Made by a program: the position numbers and the translations under genes
Assembly: GCA_027323445.1 (NCBI GenBank)
Contig: DAHWBS010000006.1
Location: forward strand, 1-57,885
Source: Leptospirillum sp.
GTDB taxonomy: Bacteria; Nitrospirota; Leptospirillia; Leptospirillales; Leptospirillaceae
Length of the DNA: 57,885 nt
Reading direction: 5' to 3'
Notes under the pieces: generated by a model
Databases searched by the model: none
Told to the model about the DNA's origin: nothing
Seen by the model: only the letters and a program-made list of their open reading frames with translations
Shown: positions 43,968 to 53,161 of the stretch, one piece after another
How positions within the stretch are numbered: the stretch's first letter is position 1
How the letters are laid out: each line of letters opens with the position of its first letter

Positions 43968-46109
43968 ATGCTTAAAAGTCATCAGATGAATTTATCGGTA
44001 GATGAAAAAAAATGGCTTCCTTTTTTTGGAAAGACGGGTTCGCTGAAGCTTGGTCTGTCTTGTCTTTTGAATCGGGATACCTATGGGCTTGTGGAAGGAA
44101 CTTTTGAAGGAATTTCCGCTACCAGATTGAAAATATTGACCCAATGGGCTCAGGATAAGTGGACCTTTTTGTCGACAATCGCTGAGGATATTGCTTCTTT
44201 GTGGCCAAATTTATCTGAGAGGTTTCTTGAGCTGGAACGGGTTCATTCTCTGGATATTTCTGAACTGTTTGTTCTGGATTTTTCTGGAACGGTTATTGCT
44301 TCAAGCAAAAAAGGGTGCTCAGGGCGAGCCGTTCTGGTATCCAAGGCGTTTTTTGAGGGGCTCAAGGCACCGTTTCTGCATGGTCCCTATATTGACCCGG
44401 AAACCGGGCGAATTGGTCCTTCCACATCAAAATTTCATGACAGTGTGACCTTGATGTTTTATTATCCGATCAAGGTTCGGGGTGAAACGCTGGGTTGTCT
44501 GTGCGCACGAGTTCCAAATGATGTCCTTGGAGATTTGATCCAGCGGGAGGCGGGTCATGTGTATCCTGAGTCTGGGGACAATTATCTCTTCATGGTGGAA
44601 TCCTCCTTTGATCCTGCGATTGCTCCGGGAACGGCACTTTCCCGTTCACGTTTTGAAGACGACAGCTTTTCTTTTGGGGAGAACCTTAAGGGAGGAGTGA
44701 AAACAGACTGGGGAACGGTAAGGGTTCTGCAGCATACAGAGCTTGAACTCCGGTTTACGGATCCATCAACGGGGAAGCTTCATCCCGGGGTCCGGGAAAC
44801 AATCAGGAACGGGAGCAATTTATTTGTGACCTATCCGGGATACCCGGACTATCGACATATTCCCGTGATCGGATCCGGTGTGACCTTTCAGATGCCTGGC
44901 TCTCCGGATCGTTGGGGAATGATGTGCGAAGGAGATCTTGAGGAGGTTTATCGCCGAAGGTCCATGAATTTCCAGTTCATGGGGCTATTTGTTGGGTTGA
45001 ATCTTCTTGTATGGGCGTTGAGCGCTTCTCTTCTCCATCTTTCCTCCCTTTCTTTCTGGGAAAGGCAAGCAGCCACTCTTCTGGTCTTTCTGACAGGCTG
45101 CTTGTGGTTCTATAAAAAGGGGCTCAAGCCTTTTTCCCATCGCCTGAAAGAGATGACAGTGGTGATCCGTACCATTTCAGAAGGTGGAGGAAATCTTCGT
45201 CAGAGACTCGATCATAAAATTCTTGTTGCGGATGAAACCGGAGAAATGGGGAGATGGATCAATAGTTTTATCGACAATCTTGACGGAATTGTCGGCCAGG
45301 TTGTCAAAACGTCTGAGTTGGTTCTTGAGACCAACCAGCAGATGCTACAAAAAAATAATGAGGCTGATGGGGCTTCAGGGCAGGTGGTTAAGGCGATCGA
45401 ATCGCTTCTTTATTCTCTAACCACTCAGATGGATGAAATTTCAGTGGCATCGAAGACTGCAGAGGAAATGAAATCATCAATGAATCATGTGATTGAGAAT
45501 GCCAAGTCCCAATTCGATGCTGTGCGGGCCAGGACTGGCGGTATCCGACAATCGATTGATCATTCCAAGGGATCGATTGAAGCCCTTGAGGTGAGTGCCA
45601 GGAATATTGGGAAGATCGTTGAGGTGATTCAGGAAATTGCCGACCAGACAAATCTTTTGGCACTGAATGCCGCTATCGAGGCAGCAAGGGCTGGTGAGCA
45701 TGGCAGAGGATTTAGTGTCGTCTCAATGGAGGTTCGTAAACTCGCTGAGCGCACCAGCCTGCAAACGCGTGAGATTCGTTCGATGATCAGTCAGGTTCAG
45801 GGAGAAGCAAAAGAGGCTGTTATGACAATGGAAGGCAGTATGTGTGGTGTTGAGGAAGGACTTCGGTTGGCGGAGGGGGCTAACTCAGATCACTCGGGGA
45901 TCGAGGGGGTAGTTCGAAAAATGGGAGATTCGATTGCCAATATTTTTGAGACAAGTGAGTCTCATAGCGGTATTGCAAAAAATACCAGAGTGATGACGGA
46001 ACAAATGCAGAATGCTGTGGAGGGTCTTCGGGGGAGTGTCGGAAAGGTCCGGTTTGCAACAAGGCAATTGCAGCAACTGGTAGGGCAATTTCAGGTCAGT
46101 GACCGTTAG
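43968..46109 (+). CDS. Methyl-accepting chemotaxis protein with N-terminal sensor preceding both helices
   Basis: 713 residues. Residues 1-335 form a hydrophilic sensor with Cache-like segments ([21 protein letters not shown] ... [32 protein letters not shown]) but no N-terminal membrane helix. Two helices follow (about 335-357 and 365-385), then a HAMP-like segment and the signalling domain, whose tip [27 protein letters not shown] (about 556-582) is intact for CheA/CheW docking. So the sensor probably lies in the cytoplasm. GGAGGAG precedes ATG. It is convergent with a PAS-GGDEF gene. Confidence 0.88.
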   Translation: MLKSHQMNLSVDEKKWLPFFGKTGSLKLGLSCLLNRDTYGLVEGTFEGISATRLKILTQWAQDKWTFLSTIAEDIASLWPNLSERFLELERVHSLDISELFVLDFSGTVIASSKKGCSGRAVLVSKAFFEGLKAPFLHGPYIDPETGRIGPSTSKFHDSVTLMFYYPIKVRGETLGCLCARVPNDVLGDLIQREAGHVYPESGDNYLFMVESSFDPAIAPGTALSRSRFEDDSFSFGENLKGGVKTDWGTVRVLQHTELELRFTDPSTGKLHPGVRETIRNGSNLFVTYPGYPDYRHIPVIGSGVTFQMPGSPDRWGMMCEGDLEEVYRRRSMNFQFMGLFVGLNLLVWALSASLLHLSSLSFWERQAATLLVFLTGCLWFYKKGLKPFSHRLKEMTVVIRTISEGGGNLRQRLDHKILVADETGEMGRWINSFIDNLDGIVGQVVKTSELVLETNQQMLQKNNEADGASGQVVKAIESLLYSLTTQMDEISVASKTAEEMKSSMNHVIENAKSQFDAVRARTGGIRQSIDHSKGSIEALEVSARNIGKIVEVIQEIADQTNLLALNAAIEAARAGEHGRGFSVVSMEVRKLAERTSLQTREIRSMISQVQGEAKEAVMTMEGSMCGVEEGLRLAEGANSDHSGIEGVVRKMGDSIANIFETSESHSGIAKNTRVMTEQMQNAVEGLRGSVGKVRFATRQLQQLVGQFQVSDR

Positions 46110-46171
46110 GTCCCAAGTCATGTTCATTCCCAAGGCTCTCTTTTCTGGAGGGCCTTGGGTCTGGACCGCAT

Positions 46172-47245
46172 TCATGCCTTGGCTTTGTAGCCTTCTTCCT
46201 GAAATCTGGGGAGATGGAGAGGAAAGTTGTTTGATGAGGTTTCTTTTGAGATCCTGAGGGAGTTGACAAACGATGTCGAGGAGACCAGGCGCCATTTTTT
46301 CTGATTTTCTTTTTTGGACAGATACATCGCCTCATCGGATTTTTGGATAAGATCTTCCCATTCGACCCCATCTTCTGGACAGATGGCAACCCCTGCAGAT
46401 CCTGTTATTTCGACGAGTTTCCCATCGACCCTGATGGGCTTCCGTATCGTCTCCATGATGCGTTCAATGAGAAATGTCAGGGCGGTATTGTTTTCGACGT
46501 TTTTCAGGAGAAGCAAAAACTCGTCTCCCCCCAGCCTGACAACAAGGTCTGTTTTTCTGGAGCAGCGAAGAAGCCGTCCCGAGATCACTTTGAGAAGAGT
46601 ATCTCCTCCTGTATGCCCACATGTGTCGTTTATTTTCTTGAACCCATTGAGATCCAGAAAGAGAACAGCCATTCGACTTTTTTCCTTCTGGGTCCGGAGG
46701 ATTTCCGCCGGCATCCATTGCGAAAGGTAATTCCTGTTGGGAAGACCTGTGAGTGGATCGATGTGGGCTTGTTTCCAGAGAGTTTTTTCTTTTTGAATCT
46801 TGTTGTCCATGTCTTTCCAGACATGAACGAAGCTTGTTACCGATCCATTATCTCCAAGGATGGGAATGATGGTCAGTTCATAGTCGCAGGGGGAGCCGCT
46901 GGTTTTGTAGTCATGGAGAATTGTCGTAAAGATCTTGCCCTGCAGGATGGTCTTCCAGAGAGACATCTTTGACTTGTGAGTATTGGGAGGGGTTTTCATA
47001 AAATCGGGAATCTGACCGATTAAAGCTTCTCTTTCTTTTCCGGTCATGATGAGAAAGTCTTCGCTTACCCAGACGATATGTCCATCCTGATCCGATATCA
47101 TTGCGCCACTTTCTATCAATGACATCGAACTGCCTGTCCGGACACCGGAGGCTCTTTGTTGGGAAGGGGATTCATCTTCTGCGCTGCCGACTCTTATACT
47201 GGCCATCAGGGCCTTGATTTCGTCTGGGGAAAGAATCGGATCCAT
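46172..47245 (-). CDS. PAS-GGDEF diguanylate cyclase with FliM-like N-terminal peptide
   Basis: 357 residues. Makes c-di-GMP: GGDEF at 239-243, with RKTD (230-233) at the right spacing for the inhibitory I-site and DPLTGLPNR opening the domain. A PAS domain covers about 40-150 (ESGAMISDQDGHIVWVSEDF). The first residues, MDPILSPDEIKALMAS, match the CheY-P-binding N-terminal peptide of FliM (E. coli ILSQAEIDALL) at 7 of 11 positions, then a linker. ATG at 47245 has AAGGAG 6 nt upstream, so the peptide really is the N-terminus. A CRP-type site lies about 150 bp upstream. Confidence 0.88.
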   Translation of the reverse strand: MDPILSPDEIKALMASIRVGSAEDESPSQQRASGVRTGSSMSLIESGAMISDQDGHIVWVSEDFLIMTGKEREALIGQIPDFMKTPPNTHKSKMSLWKTILQGKIFTTILHDYKTSGSPCDYELTIIPILGDNGSVTSFVHVWKDMDNKIQKEKTLWKQAHIDPLTGLPNRNYLSQWMPAEILRTQKEKSRMAVLFLDLNGFKKINDTCGHTGGDTLLKVISGRLLRCSRKTDLVVRLGGDEFLLLLKNVENNTALTFLIERIMETIRKPIRVDGKLVEITGSAGVAICPEDGVEWEDLIQKSDEAMYLSKKENQKKWRLVSSTSFVNSLRISKETSSNNFPLHLPRFQEEGYKAKA

Positions 47246-47391
47246 GATTGGCTCCTTAATCGAGAGCAAATGTCGTTCGGTGTTTAGGGAAGAGTTCATC
47301 GGATATTCTGCTATGCAGTGTTATTTGTAATCTTTGAGAAACAGGATAGCCTCAATGTGAGGATTTATCTGTGAAATGGGTCATGTTTTTG

Positions 47392-47407
47392 TGTGACGCA
47401 AATCACA
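47392..47407 (-). promoter_or_regulatory. Perfect CRP-type operator upstream of the PAS-GGDEF gene
   Basis: TGTGACGCAAATCACA, that is TGTGA-N6-TCACA with both arms exact. It lies 147 bp before the cyclase start and inside the 3' side intergenic gap of the nuclease gene, so it most likely controls the cyclase through a CRP/FNR-family regulator. I could not place a convincing -35/-10 pair beside it. Confidence 0.65.
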
Positions 47408-47509
47408 GTAATGGATCCCTCTTCGTTTTGTTATCGGATAGAAGTCTTTTTGTTGTTTGGTTTTTAAGGGTACGGCAAACATATCTTTGAGGCTCTTCTC
47501 TGTCAAGAC

Positions 47510-48448
47510 CTAGTAAGAACTTTCACAAACCCTTCTGAAAAAACAGCTTCTACAGGAGTAAGCTCCCGGCATCGGAGCGAATTCCTCTTTATCGGCGATA
47601 CCGTTTAGGGGGTCCTGGATTTTTGCAAGGATTGTCCTGGTGTGTTTCTCGATACGGGAATGGGTTTCATCCATGATTGTCTGGGAAGAGGACCCAAGAG
47701 TGACTTTCCGGTCCGGACTGGAGAGATAGATCGCTCCGGTTCTGATTGTGTCAGGAGATCGATCAAATTTTTTAACCGCGTAATAAGCATAGAGATCGAG
47801 TTGAAACTGGTGGCTTTTGGGGCTTGGTTTTCCTGTTTTCCAGTCCAGGATAATCAAGCCGTCTGGATCGTTGATTGCAAGATCAATGGACAGGTAAACA
47901 GGAAAATCAATCCCATCGGTCCGGAAGGGAATGCTTTCGAGTATCTCGTCGGTCCGTAAAAGACAGTCTGGTCCCAGTGACTTGATCCATTCCCATGGTT
48001 CGGACAAAAAAAAGTTTTCCAGTGCTGCGATGCTTTTCTCCACGATCTCTTTCCATGCGGAATCGATGATCGCCATTTCCTGATCGTCATGCTCTATGAA
48101 CCGATAGCTTCCTTTGGGTGGGATTTCTCCGTCAAGAAGATCTTTGGATTTTCTGAAGTCCTGTCTCATTTGCAGAAGGAGTTTCTGTTTTGCCTCCTCG
48201 GGGGTAACCGGCTGGCTGGCCTGAAATGATTTCAGAATAGAGGCAATGGCTTCATGCACCCGGCTTCCGCTCCAGAGATAACGGTTTGAGAGTTTTTTCA
48301 GCCTGTAAATCTCACGGGTCAGGGGAGGGCAGTCTTTCTCCCACCCCCCCCAGGAACCATAGCGGGAGAACCAGTATTGTCGGGGACATGTTTCAAATTG
48401 TCCCCATTGGGAAGGGGAGTAACTAAAGGAGTTGACAAGCTGGGCCAT
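47510..48448 (-). CDS. PD-(D/E)XK nuclease with Cas4/AddB-like Fe-S cluster
   Basis: A 312-residue RecB-family nuclease. Motifs: GSRVHEAI (H65), SIDLAINDPDGLIILDWKTGK with D189, D202 and K204 as catalytic residues, and QLDLYAYYA. Four cysteines (C21, C299, C302, C308) are placed at both ends as in Cas4 and AddB iron-sulfur nucleases. No CRISPR array or helicase is nearby, so a stand-alone repair or 5' end processing role is more likely. It follows the TtuA gene by 6 bp in the same operon. Confidence 0.82.
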   Translation of the reverse strand: MAQLVNSFSYSPSQWGQFETCPRQYWFSRYGSWGGWEKDCPPLTREIYRLKKLSNRYLWSGSRVHEAIASILKSFQASQPVTPEEAKQKLLLQMRQDFRKSKDLLDGEIPPKGSYRFIEHDDQEMAIIDSAWKEIVEKSIAALENFFLSEPWEWIKSLGPDCLLRTDEILESIPFRTDGIDFPVYLSIDLAINDPDGLIILDWKTGKPSPKSHQFQLDLYAYYAVKKFDRSPDTIRTGAIYLSSPDRKVTLGSSSQTIMDETHSRIEKHTRTILAKIQDPLNGIADKEEFAPMPGAYSCRSCFFRRVCESSY

Positions 48449-48454
48449 GGGTCC

Positions 48455-49414
48455 TCAGGAAATATTGGGGGTGATAAAAGTGATCGGGGTATCCTCTGTT
48501 TCCGAGGATTCGGGAAAGGGCGACAGTTTCATTTTGAGACGGCAAAAACTGCAGATATCGGTGTAGCAGGGTTCATGGCACATTTTACAGTTTTCTGAAG
48601 GAGGCGATGTTTCTTTTGATAACGGAAACATCTTTTGGGAACGCTCCAGAAATCCGAAGTAAAAAAACTGCTTTGTTCCGGGGGACTCTTTCTCAATGTC
48701 ATTCAGGATTTTTTTGTAGAAAATCTGTTTTGCATCGGCGGACATGGGACACTCCCTGATGACATAATCGATTCCATTCAGGTAGGCATAGGCTGCCATC
48801 TCTTTTTCTGTCAGGCGGTTCAGCGGTTTGACTTTCCGGATGAGCCCTCCTTCAGCGGGAAGGGCCGGAAACTGTTTTTCCAGATAGCCATCCTGCCAGT
48901 GCAGAATGTTCCCCAAAAGACGGGAGGCTTCATCGTCCATGTTGTGCCCCGTTGCAAGAACCTGACAGTCATATTGTCTGGCCGCCCGGTTGAACAGGTG
49001 TCGCTTGGAAAGACCACAGGCGGAACAAGGTGGTCTTTTGGTTGACTCGGCAATAACAGGAAGTGTGGCTCCCGTTTCCGATTCGATTTCTTCAACGATA
49101 AGACGATATCCCCGTTTCTCGGCAAAAAGACGCGTTTTTTCCGTGCTTTCCTTTGAATATTCGGAAATGCCGAGGTCAAGATGGTATCCAAGGACATCAA
49201 GCTCAAGTCTCGTCAGGATATCCCAAAGGGCAAGAGAGTCTTTTCCCCCTGAAACGGCCAGAAGAATGCGGTCATCTGGAGAAAACATCCTGAATTCCTT
49301 GATGGTTTTTCTGACCTGATCCATCAAGTACTTGTCAAAGCAGTCTGCGCAGAATGCGGTATTGTGTCTGGGAATGGCTATGACGGCTTTTTTTTTGCAG
49401 ACTCGACAATTCAT
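48455..49414 (-). CDS. ttuA: TtuA-family tRNA 2-thiolation enzyme
   Basis: 319 residues. ATP-pyrophosphatase fold with PP-loop SGGKDS (55-60), central PPCSACG (C130, C133) for an Fe-S cluster, and zinc fingers at the N-terminus (C3, C6, C22, C25) and C-terminus (CKMCHEPC ... CSFC). This is the TtuA/Ncs6 layout that thiolates tRNA uridines with sulfur delivered on a ubiquitin-like carrier. The preceding gene encodes such a carrier and overlaps by 4 nt. The exact tRNA position (U54 or U34) is not readable. Confidence 0.85.
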   Translation of the reverse strand: MNCRVCKKKAVIAIPRHNTAFCADCFDKYLMDQVRKTIKEFRMFSPDDRILLAVSGGKDSLALWDILTRLELDVLGYHLDLGISEYSKESTEKTRLFAEKRGYRLIVEEIESETGATLPVIAESTKRPPCSACGLSKRHLFNRAARQYDCQVLATGHNMDDEASRLLGNILHWQDGYLEKQFPALPAEGGLIRKVKPLNRLTEKEMAAYAYLNGIDYVIRECPMSADAKQIFYKKILNDIEKESPGTKQFFYFGFLERSQKMFPLSKETSPPSENCKMCHEPCYTDICSFCRLKMKLSPFPESSETEDTPITFITPNIS

Positions 49415-49701
49415 TGTTCTGATCCTCCGGAGATGACTGGCCTGATCTCCACTTCAAACTGGGGATCAATGCTGTCACCTGGCAAAAGAAGAGAGTCTTT
49501 CTGTATGACAAGAACGGTTTCAGGGTCCATACCCAGCTTGAGAAGAAGCGTGGAAACCCTTTTCTGAAAGGGAACTTCGAGATGTTCTCCCGTCTGGGCG
49601 TTGAAGACTTTTATGGGTGTCGGAACCCGATGACGGGGAACGTTTCCCTCTCCCGGGACCCAGTTTGTTCTCTCGGGACTCTGGTCCTTGGATTCTGACA
49701 A
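49411..49701 (-). CDS. TtuB/MoaD-like sulfur carrier with residues beyond GG
   Basis: About 96 residues. Residues 30-93 form a ubiquitin-like beta-grasp domain (IKVFNAQTGEHLEVPFQKRV ... VLVIQKDSLLLPGDSIDPQFEVEIRPV). It ends ISGGSEQ, three residues past the diglycine that must be C-terminal to be activated. An N-terminal tail of about 28 residues is disordered. A TTG at 49701 with AGGAAGGA upstream is preferred to ATG at 49776. It overlaps ttuA by ATGA. Confidence 0.72.
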   Translation of the reverse strand: MSESKDQSPERTNWVPGEGNVPRHRVPTPIKVFNAQTGEHLEVPFQKRVSTLLLKLGMDPETVLVIQKDSLLLPGDSIDPQFEVEIRPVISGGSEQ

Positions 49702-49845
49702 TGGGCAATCCTTCCTGCTGATTTTTCTTTCTGGGGACAAACGAAGGAAGAACGAAAAAGTTCCAATGACCCTCATCTGTCAGTGTCTGCCAATTTTTTC
49801 ATCATATCAGAGCGGGGAAGCCTTGGAAAAGGAAAGACGACCGGA

Positions 49846-50340
49846 TCAGGGATCTGAAGCGGGCTCTTTTTTGATCGGACTGGTGGGGAAACCCAGCTTT
49901 TTGCCGGTCAGAAGGGATTTGAGGATGATGGGGTAACAGGCTTTCCGAATAGCGGGATCTTCTGACAGCATGGTGATTTCCGTCGCCTGACTCTGGATCT
50001 CTTCTGTCAGCTCTATTCGGTTTTTTGTTGAAAAAGAGGGTTTTCTGAAAGGCTTTTCAAGTCGAATGACAATGGGGAGAAGTGCGAGGTCCGGTGCGAT
50101 GGCTTGTATCGTCTCCCGGATTTCTGGAAGGAGAAAAGTGCATTGTCGCTGCCACGCTTGCCGTGATGTCCGGATGACGATGCCTTCGGGAGAGATGGCC
50201 CCCGGGTAGGTATTATCTTTTATTGGCGATGGAAGGTGGGTATCCCAGTCTCGTTGGAAGAGGACAAGACGAACCCCGGCTTCGATTCCGAAAAGGGATT
50301 TTTGAGAATTGGCAATTGACGAAATGGGTGTAAAAGACAT
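49846..50340 (-). CDS. DciA/DUF721-like protein (candidate helicase loader)
   Basis: About 164 residues. The central segment DWDTHLPSPIKDNTYPGAISPEGIVIRTSRQAWQRQCTFLLPEIRETI has the DUF721 pattern (host domain of DciA, which loads the DnaB helicase). A charged tail follows. ATG at 50340 is chosen; a longer frame to 50439 adds an unlikely N-terminus. Function in replication initiation is inferred from family only. Confidence 0.6.
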   Translation of the reverse strand: MSFTPISSIANSQKSLFGIEAGVRLVLFQRDWDTHLPSPIKDNTYPGAISPEGIVIRTSRQAWQRQCTFLLPEIRETIQAIAPDLALLPIVIRLEKPFRKPSFSTKNRIELTEEIQSQATEITMLSEDPAIRKACYPIILKSLLTGKKLGFPTSPIKKEPASDP

Positions 50341-50504
50341 GTTTGGCCCCAAATCTGTTTTTTGAGAATTTGCAGGAAAAATCCAGTTTATGGAATAATA
50401 CATCCGGATCTTTTGTGACTCAAGGATCTTTCCTGTCATAAAAGGCTCTCTGAAGCATTTTCGACGGATCAGGTGCTGTTGTCGTTAGGAGATCGGGGGT
50501 TCGG

Positions 50505-51074
50505 ATGTCCGGGCAAGCCCTTCTTTTGAATGCAACTTATGAACCACTGAAAATTGTTTCCTGGGAAAAGGCCGTTACCCTGATTTTTCAGGGGAAGGTT
50601 GAAGTTGTGGAAACTTTTGACCGGGAGATCCATTCTGTCTCCCTGTCGATGAAGATCCCCTCCGTCATTCGTCTTCAGCGGATGGTTTCTTTTCATCAAA
50701 TCCGGCAAATGGTCCGATTCTCCCGGGAGACGATTTTCGCGCGGGACGGTTATGCCTGCCAGTATTGTGGAAAACGCTTTGATAAAAATGATCTGACCTT
50801 TGACCATGTCTTCCCTGCCGCTCGTGGCGGGACAAAGACATGGGAAAACATCGTTACCGCCTGCAAAAAGTGCAATCACCTGAAATCTGGACAGACTCCG
50901 GATGAAGCCGGTATGAAGCTTCTGAAGAAAGCTGCCCGTCCCCATTGGTTTCCTGCAATCCTTTTACATATGTCCCTTCGTTCTGAAATGCCCTCTTCCT
51001 GGTCAAACTACCTGTTCCAGTCCAATTACAGGGAGAAGATGCTGTCAGCGGTTTCTTCGAAGGACTCTTTTTAG
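50505..51074 (+). CDS. HNH endonuclease-domain protein
   Basis: 189 residues. A conserved N-terminal part (ALLLNATYEPLKIVSWEKAVTLIFQGKVEVVE) precedes the HNH fold: zinc cysteines CQYC and CKKC, and FDHVFPAARGGTKTWENIV with the catalytic His and Asn. This is the widely conserved chromosomal HNH family found in many bacteria; the cellular substrate is not established. Its last 30 bp overlap the 3' end of murJ. Confidence 0.85.
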   Translation: MSGQALLLNATYEPLKIVSWEKAVTLIFQGKVEVVETFDREIHSVSLSMKIPSVIRLQRMVSFHQIRQMVRFSRETIFARDGYACQYCGKRFDKNDLTFDHVFPAARGGTKTWENIVTACKKCNHLKSGQTPDEAGMKLLKKAARPHWFPAILLHMSLRSEMPSSWSNYLFQSNYREKMLSAVSSKDSF

Positions 51075-52658
51075 CAGGGACTGACTTCCGTCAAGAAGGA
51101 GCTGGCCTTCCATAATGCCTGATGCGATTGTTCCGGCAATATAGAATGTGGCTCCGGCAAAAATAAGGAAGAGCACCTCTATCGCAATAAAAGATGGGCT
51201 TGGGTTCGGAAACCAGATTGCGAGCTTTTTCCATAGAAATGCTTCGAGTATGAAAAGTCCGGCTGACCATCCCGAAACGGGGAGGGTATTGCCAAAGATA
51301 ACCCATGGCCATCGGCCAAGGATCTTTTTGGAACCATAAAAAAGGACCAGTTGATTGACAACAGATCCAATGGTGATTCCGATGGCAAGAGAAATGATTC
51401 CCAGCGATTTCAGGAAGACAACCGATACAACAAGGTTGGCCAAAAGCCCGAAAATGGCAGCTTTAACCGGAAATCTTGTGTTTTGGACTGCATAGTAGAT
51501 TCGGACAAGGATCCGGACCCCCGAAAAAGACCAGAGGCCGATGGCATAACCCCAAAGCGCCAGAAGAGTTTCGTGGGAACTCTTTGCGCTGAAAGAGCCA
51601 TGCTGGAAGATCATTCTGATCAGAGGCTCTCCCAGAGCCAGAAGTCCGGCTGTCGCCGGAAGCATGAAGTAAAGGGAAAGTCTGTATCCGTCCTTCAGGG
51701 TGTGCAGGCTTTTCTCCTGGGCATTTTCCTCGAGACTTTGCCGGGAAAGTATAGGCAGTATCACCGTTGCAATGGCCGCTCCAATCAGCCCGAGGGGAAA
51801 TTGCACAAGCCGCATTGCGTAATAGAGCGAGGAGATTGTTCCCTTTGCAAGATATGAGCCCAGAATGGTTGCAATGAGCAGATTGCCCTGCATGACCCAG
51901 AGTCCACCGATAGAAGGAATGATCAGCCGCATGACTTTCCTGGCTTCGGTATGTCTGATCCCGTCTTTTAAGGGCATGCTCCAGTCAAGGCCAATTGAAT
52001 TTTTTTTCATGAAGATCCACTGGAAGACCCATTGAAAGATCCCTCCCAGAATAACCCCCATGGCAAGTCCATAAACAGGATGGTGGTCGGTCAACTCTCC
52101 GGGAAGAATCATTCCGATGACTAGCCCCAGCGAGAAAAAGGCAGGAGAAAATGCCGGCAGAAAAAATTTGTTCTCGACATTCAGGATGCCCATCAGGAGG
52201 GCTGACAGTGAGATAAAGAACAAAAAAGGAAACATGATCCGGATGAGAGTGATGCCCATTGTTCTTGAGTTTGGATCCATCGCATATCCCGGAGCGAGTA
52301 TCCGGAGGATCTCAGGGGCAAAAATCTCTCCGAGCAGGATAACGCCCCCAAGGATGATAACGAGAAGATAAAGGACTGCTGTGTAGAGTCTGGATGCCTC
52401 CAGGCTCCCTTTTGTTGCGAGAGTTCTGGAAAGAGAAGGGATGAAGGCGGAAGAAAGGGCCCCTTCGGCAAAAAGCTCTCTTAGCATATTGGGGATTCTG
52501 TAACCGATATAAAAAAGATCGGAGAGAGAAGTGGTTCCAAAGCGGTCAGCGATAAACATATCCCGAAGAAATCCCGCAATCCTCGAGATGAGTGTGGCAA
52601 CCGAGACCGATCCGGTCCTTTTTCCGAGATGTTTGGGTTCTTGTCTTTTTTCGGTCAT
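51045..52658 (-). CDS. murJ: Lipid II flippase
   Basis: 537-residue, fourteen-helix MOP-superfamily protein that moves the peptidoglycan precursor lipid II to the outer face of the inner membrane. Signature RISGFLRDMF-like start (LISRIAGFLRDMFIADRFG), FVPSLSR-like AFIPSLSRTLA, and polar helices of the MurJ cavity are visible. Family length. Confidence 0.95.
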   Translation of the reverse strand: MTEKRQEPKHLGKRTGSVSVATLISRIAGFLRDMFIADRFGTTSLSDLFYIGYRIPNMLRELFAEGALSSAFIPSLSRTLATKGSLEASRLYTAVLYLLVIILGGVILLGEIFAPEILRILAPGYAMDPNSRTMGITLIRIMFPFLFFISLSALLMGILNVENKFFLPAFSPAFFSLGLVIGMILPGELTDHHPVYGLAMGVILGGIFQWVFQWIFMKKNSIGLDWSMPLKDGIRHTEARKVMRLIIPSIGGLWVMQGNLLIATILGSYLAKGTISSLYYAMRLVQFPLGLIGAAIATVILPILSRQSLEENAQEKSLHTLKDGYRLSLYFMLPATAGLLALGEPLIRMIFQHGSFSAKSSHETLLALWGYAIGLWSFSGVRILVRIYYAVQNTRFPVKAAIFGLLANLVVSVVFLKSLGIISLAIGITIGSVVNQLVLFYGSKKILGRWPWVIFGNTLPVSGWSAGLFILEAFLWKKLAIWFPNPSPSFIAIEVLFLIFAGATFYIAGTIASGIMEGQLLLDGSQSLLKRVLRRNR

Positions 52659-52897
52659 GGTGCCCCTGGAGGATGTTTGTTGAAATGTTTGAACTTTTCC
52701 CCTAGAATGACAGCTTCGGATTTCGTGTCTTTTGTCTCGGAGATTGCGACCGATACCGTTTGATACCGTCTGAATTCAGGATGGATGGGCGGTCTCCGAT
52801 TGGTTAATCGAGAAGTTTTCTGCTTTCTTGGCGGCAGAAAGACAGGTAAAATGGCCCACCGATTTCGGTTGGGTCTGATGTTTTCAAGGAGGTTCGT

Positions 52898-53161
52898 TTG
52901 GCATCTCATAGTGCTACAATCAAAGACATTCGTAAAAATGAAAAAAGAAGAAATCACAATCGTCAGGCGATTTCGATGATCAGGACAATGGCCCGAAAGG
53001 TTGAGGTAGCTGTGTCCGAAGGCAAAAAGCAGGAAGCAATCGCTTTTCTTGGTGAGGTGGTTCCGGTCCTTGACCATGCCGTCAACCGTCGTATCCTTCA
53101 TCGGAATGCCGCTTCAAGAAAGATTTCCAGACTGACGACCAAGGTCAACGCACTTTCCTGA
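52898..53161 (+). CDS. rpsT: 30S ribosomal protein S20
   Basis: 87 residues, full length. Lys/Arg-rich helical protein with KDIRKNEKRRNHNRQAISMIRTMARKVE and the C-terminal HRNAASRKISRLTTKVNAL. TTG start with AAGGAGG 6 nt upstream; no ATG fits. A short inverted repeat (TTTCTGC 52817-52823 / GCAGAAA 52834-52840) lies in the leader. Convergent with holA, overlapping by 17 bp. Confidence 0.96.
   Translation: MASHSATIKDIRKNEKRRNHNRQAISMIRTMARKVEVAVSEGKKQEAIAFLGEVVPVLDHAVNRRILHRNAASRKISRLTTKVNALS

Noticed and set aside
46129-46159. CCCAAGGC/GCCTTGGG hairpin as terminator between the chemoreceptor and cyclase genes
   Set aside because: Stem of 8 with a 15-base loop and no T-run on either strand; too weak to call.
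47510-48448. CRISPR locus because of the Cas4-like nuclease
   Set aside because: No repeat-spacer array or other cas gene anywhere in the window.
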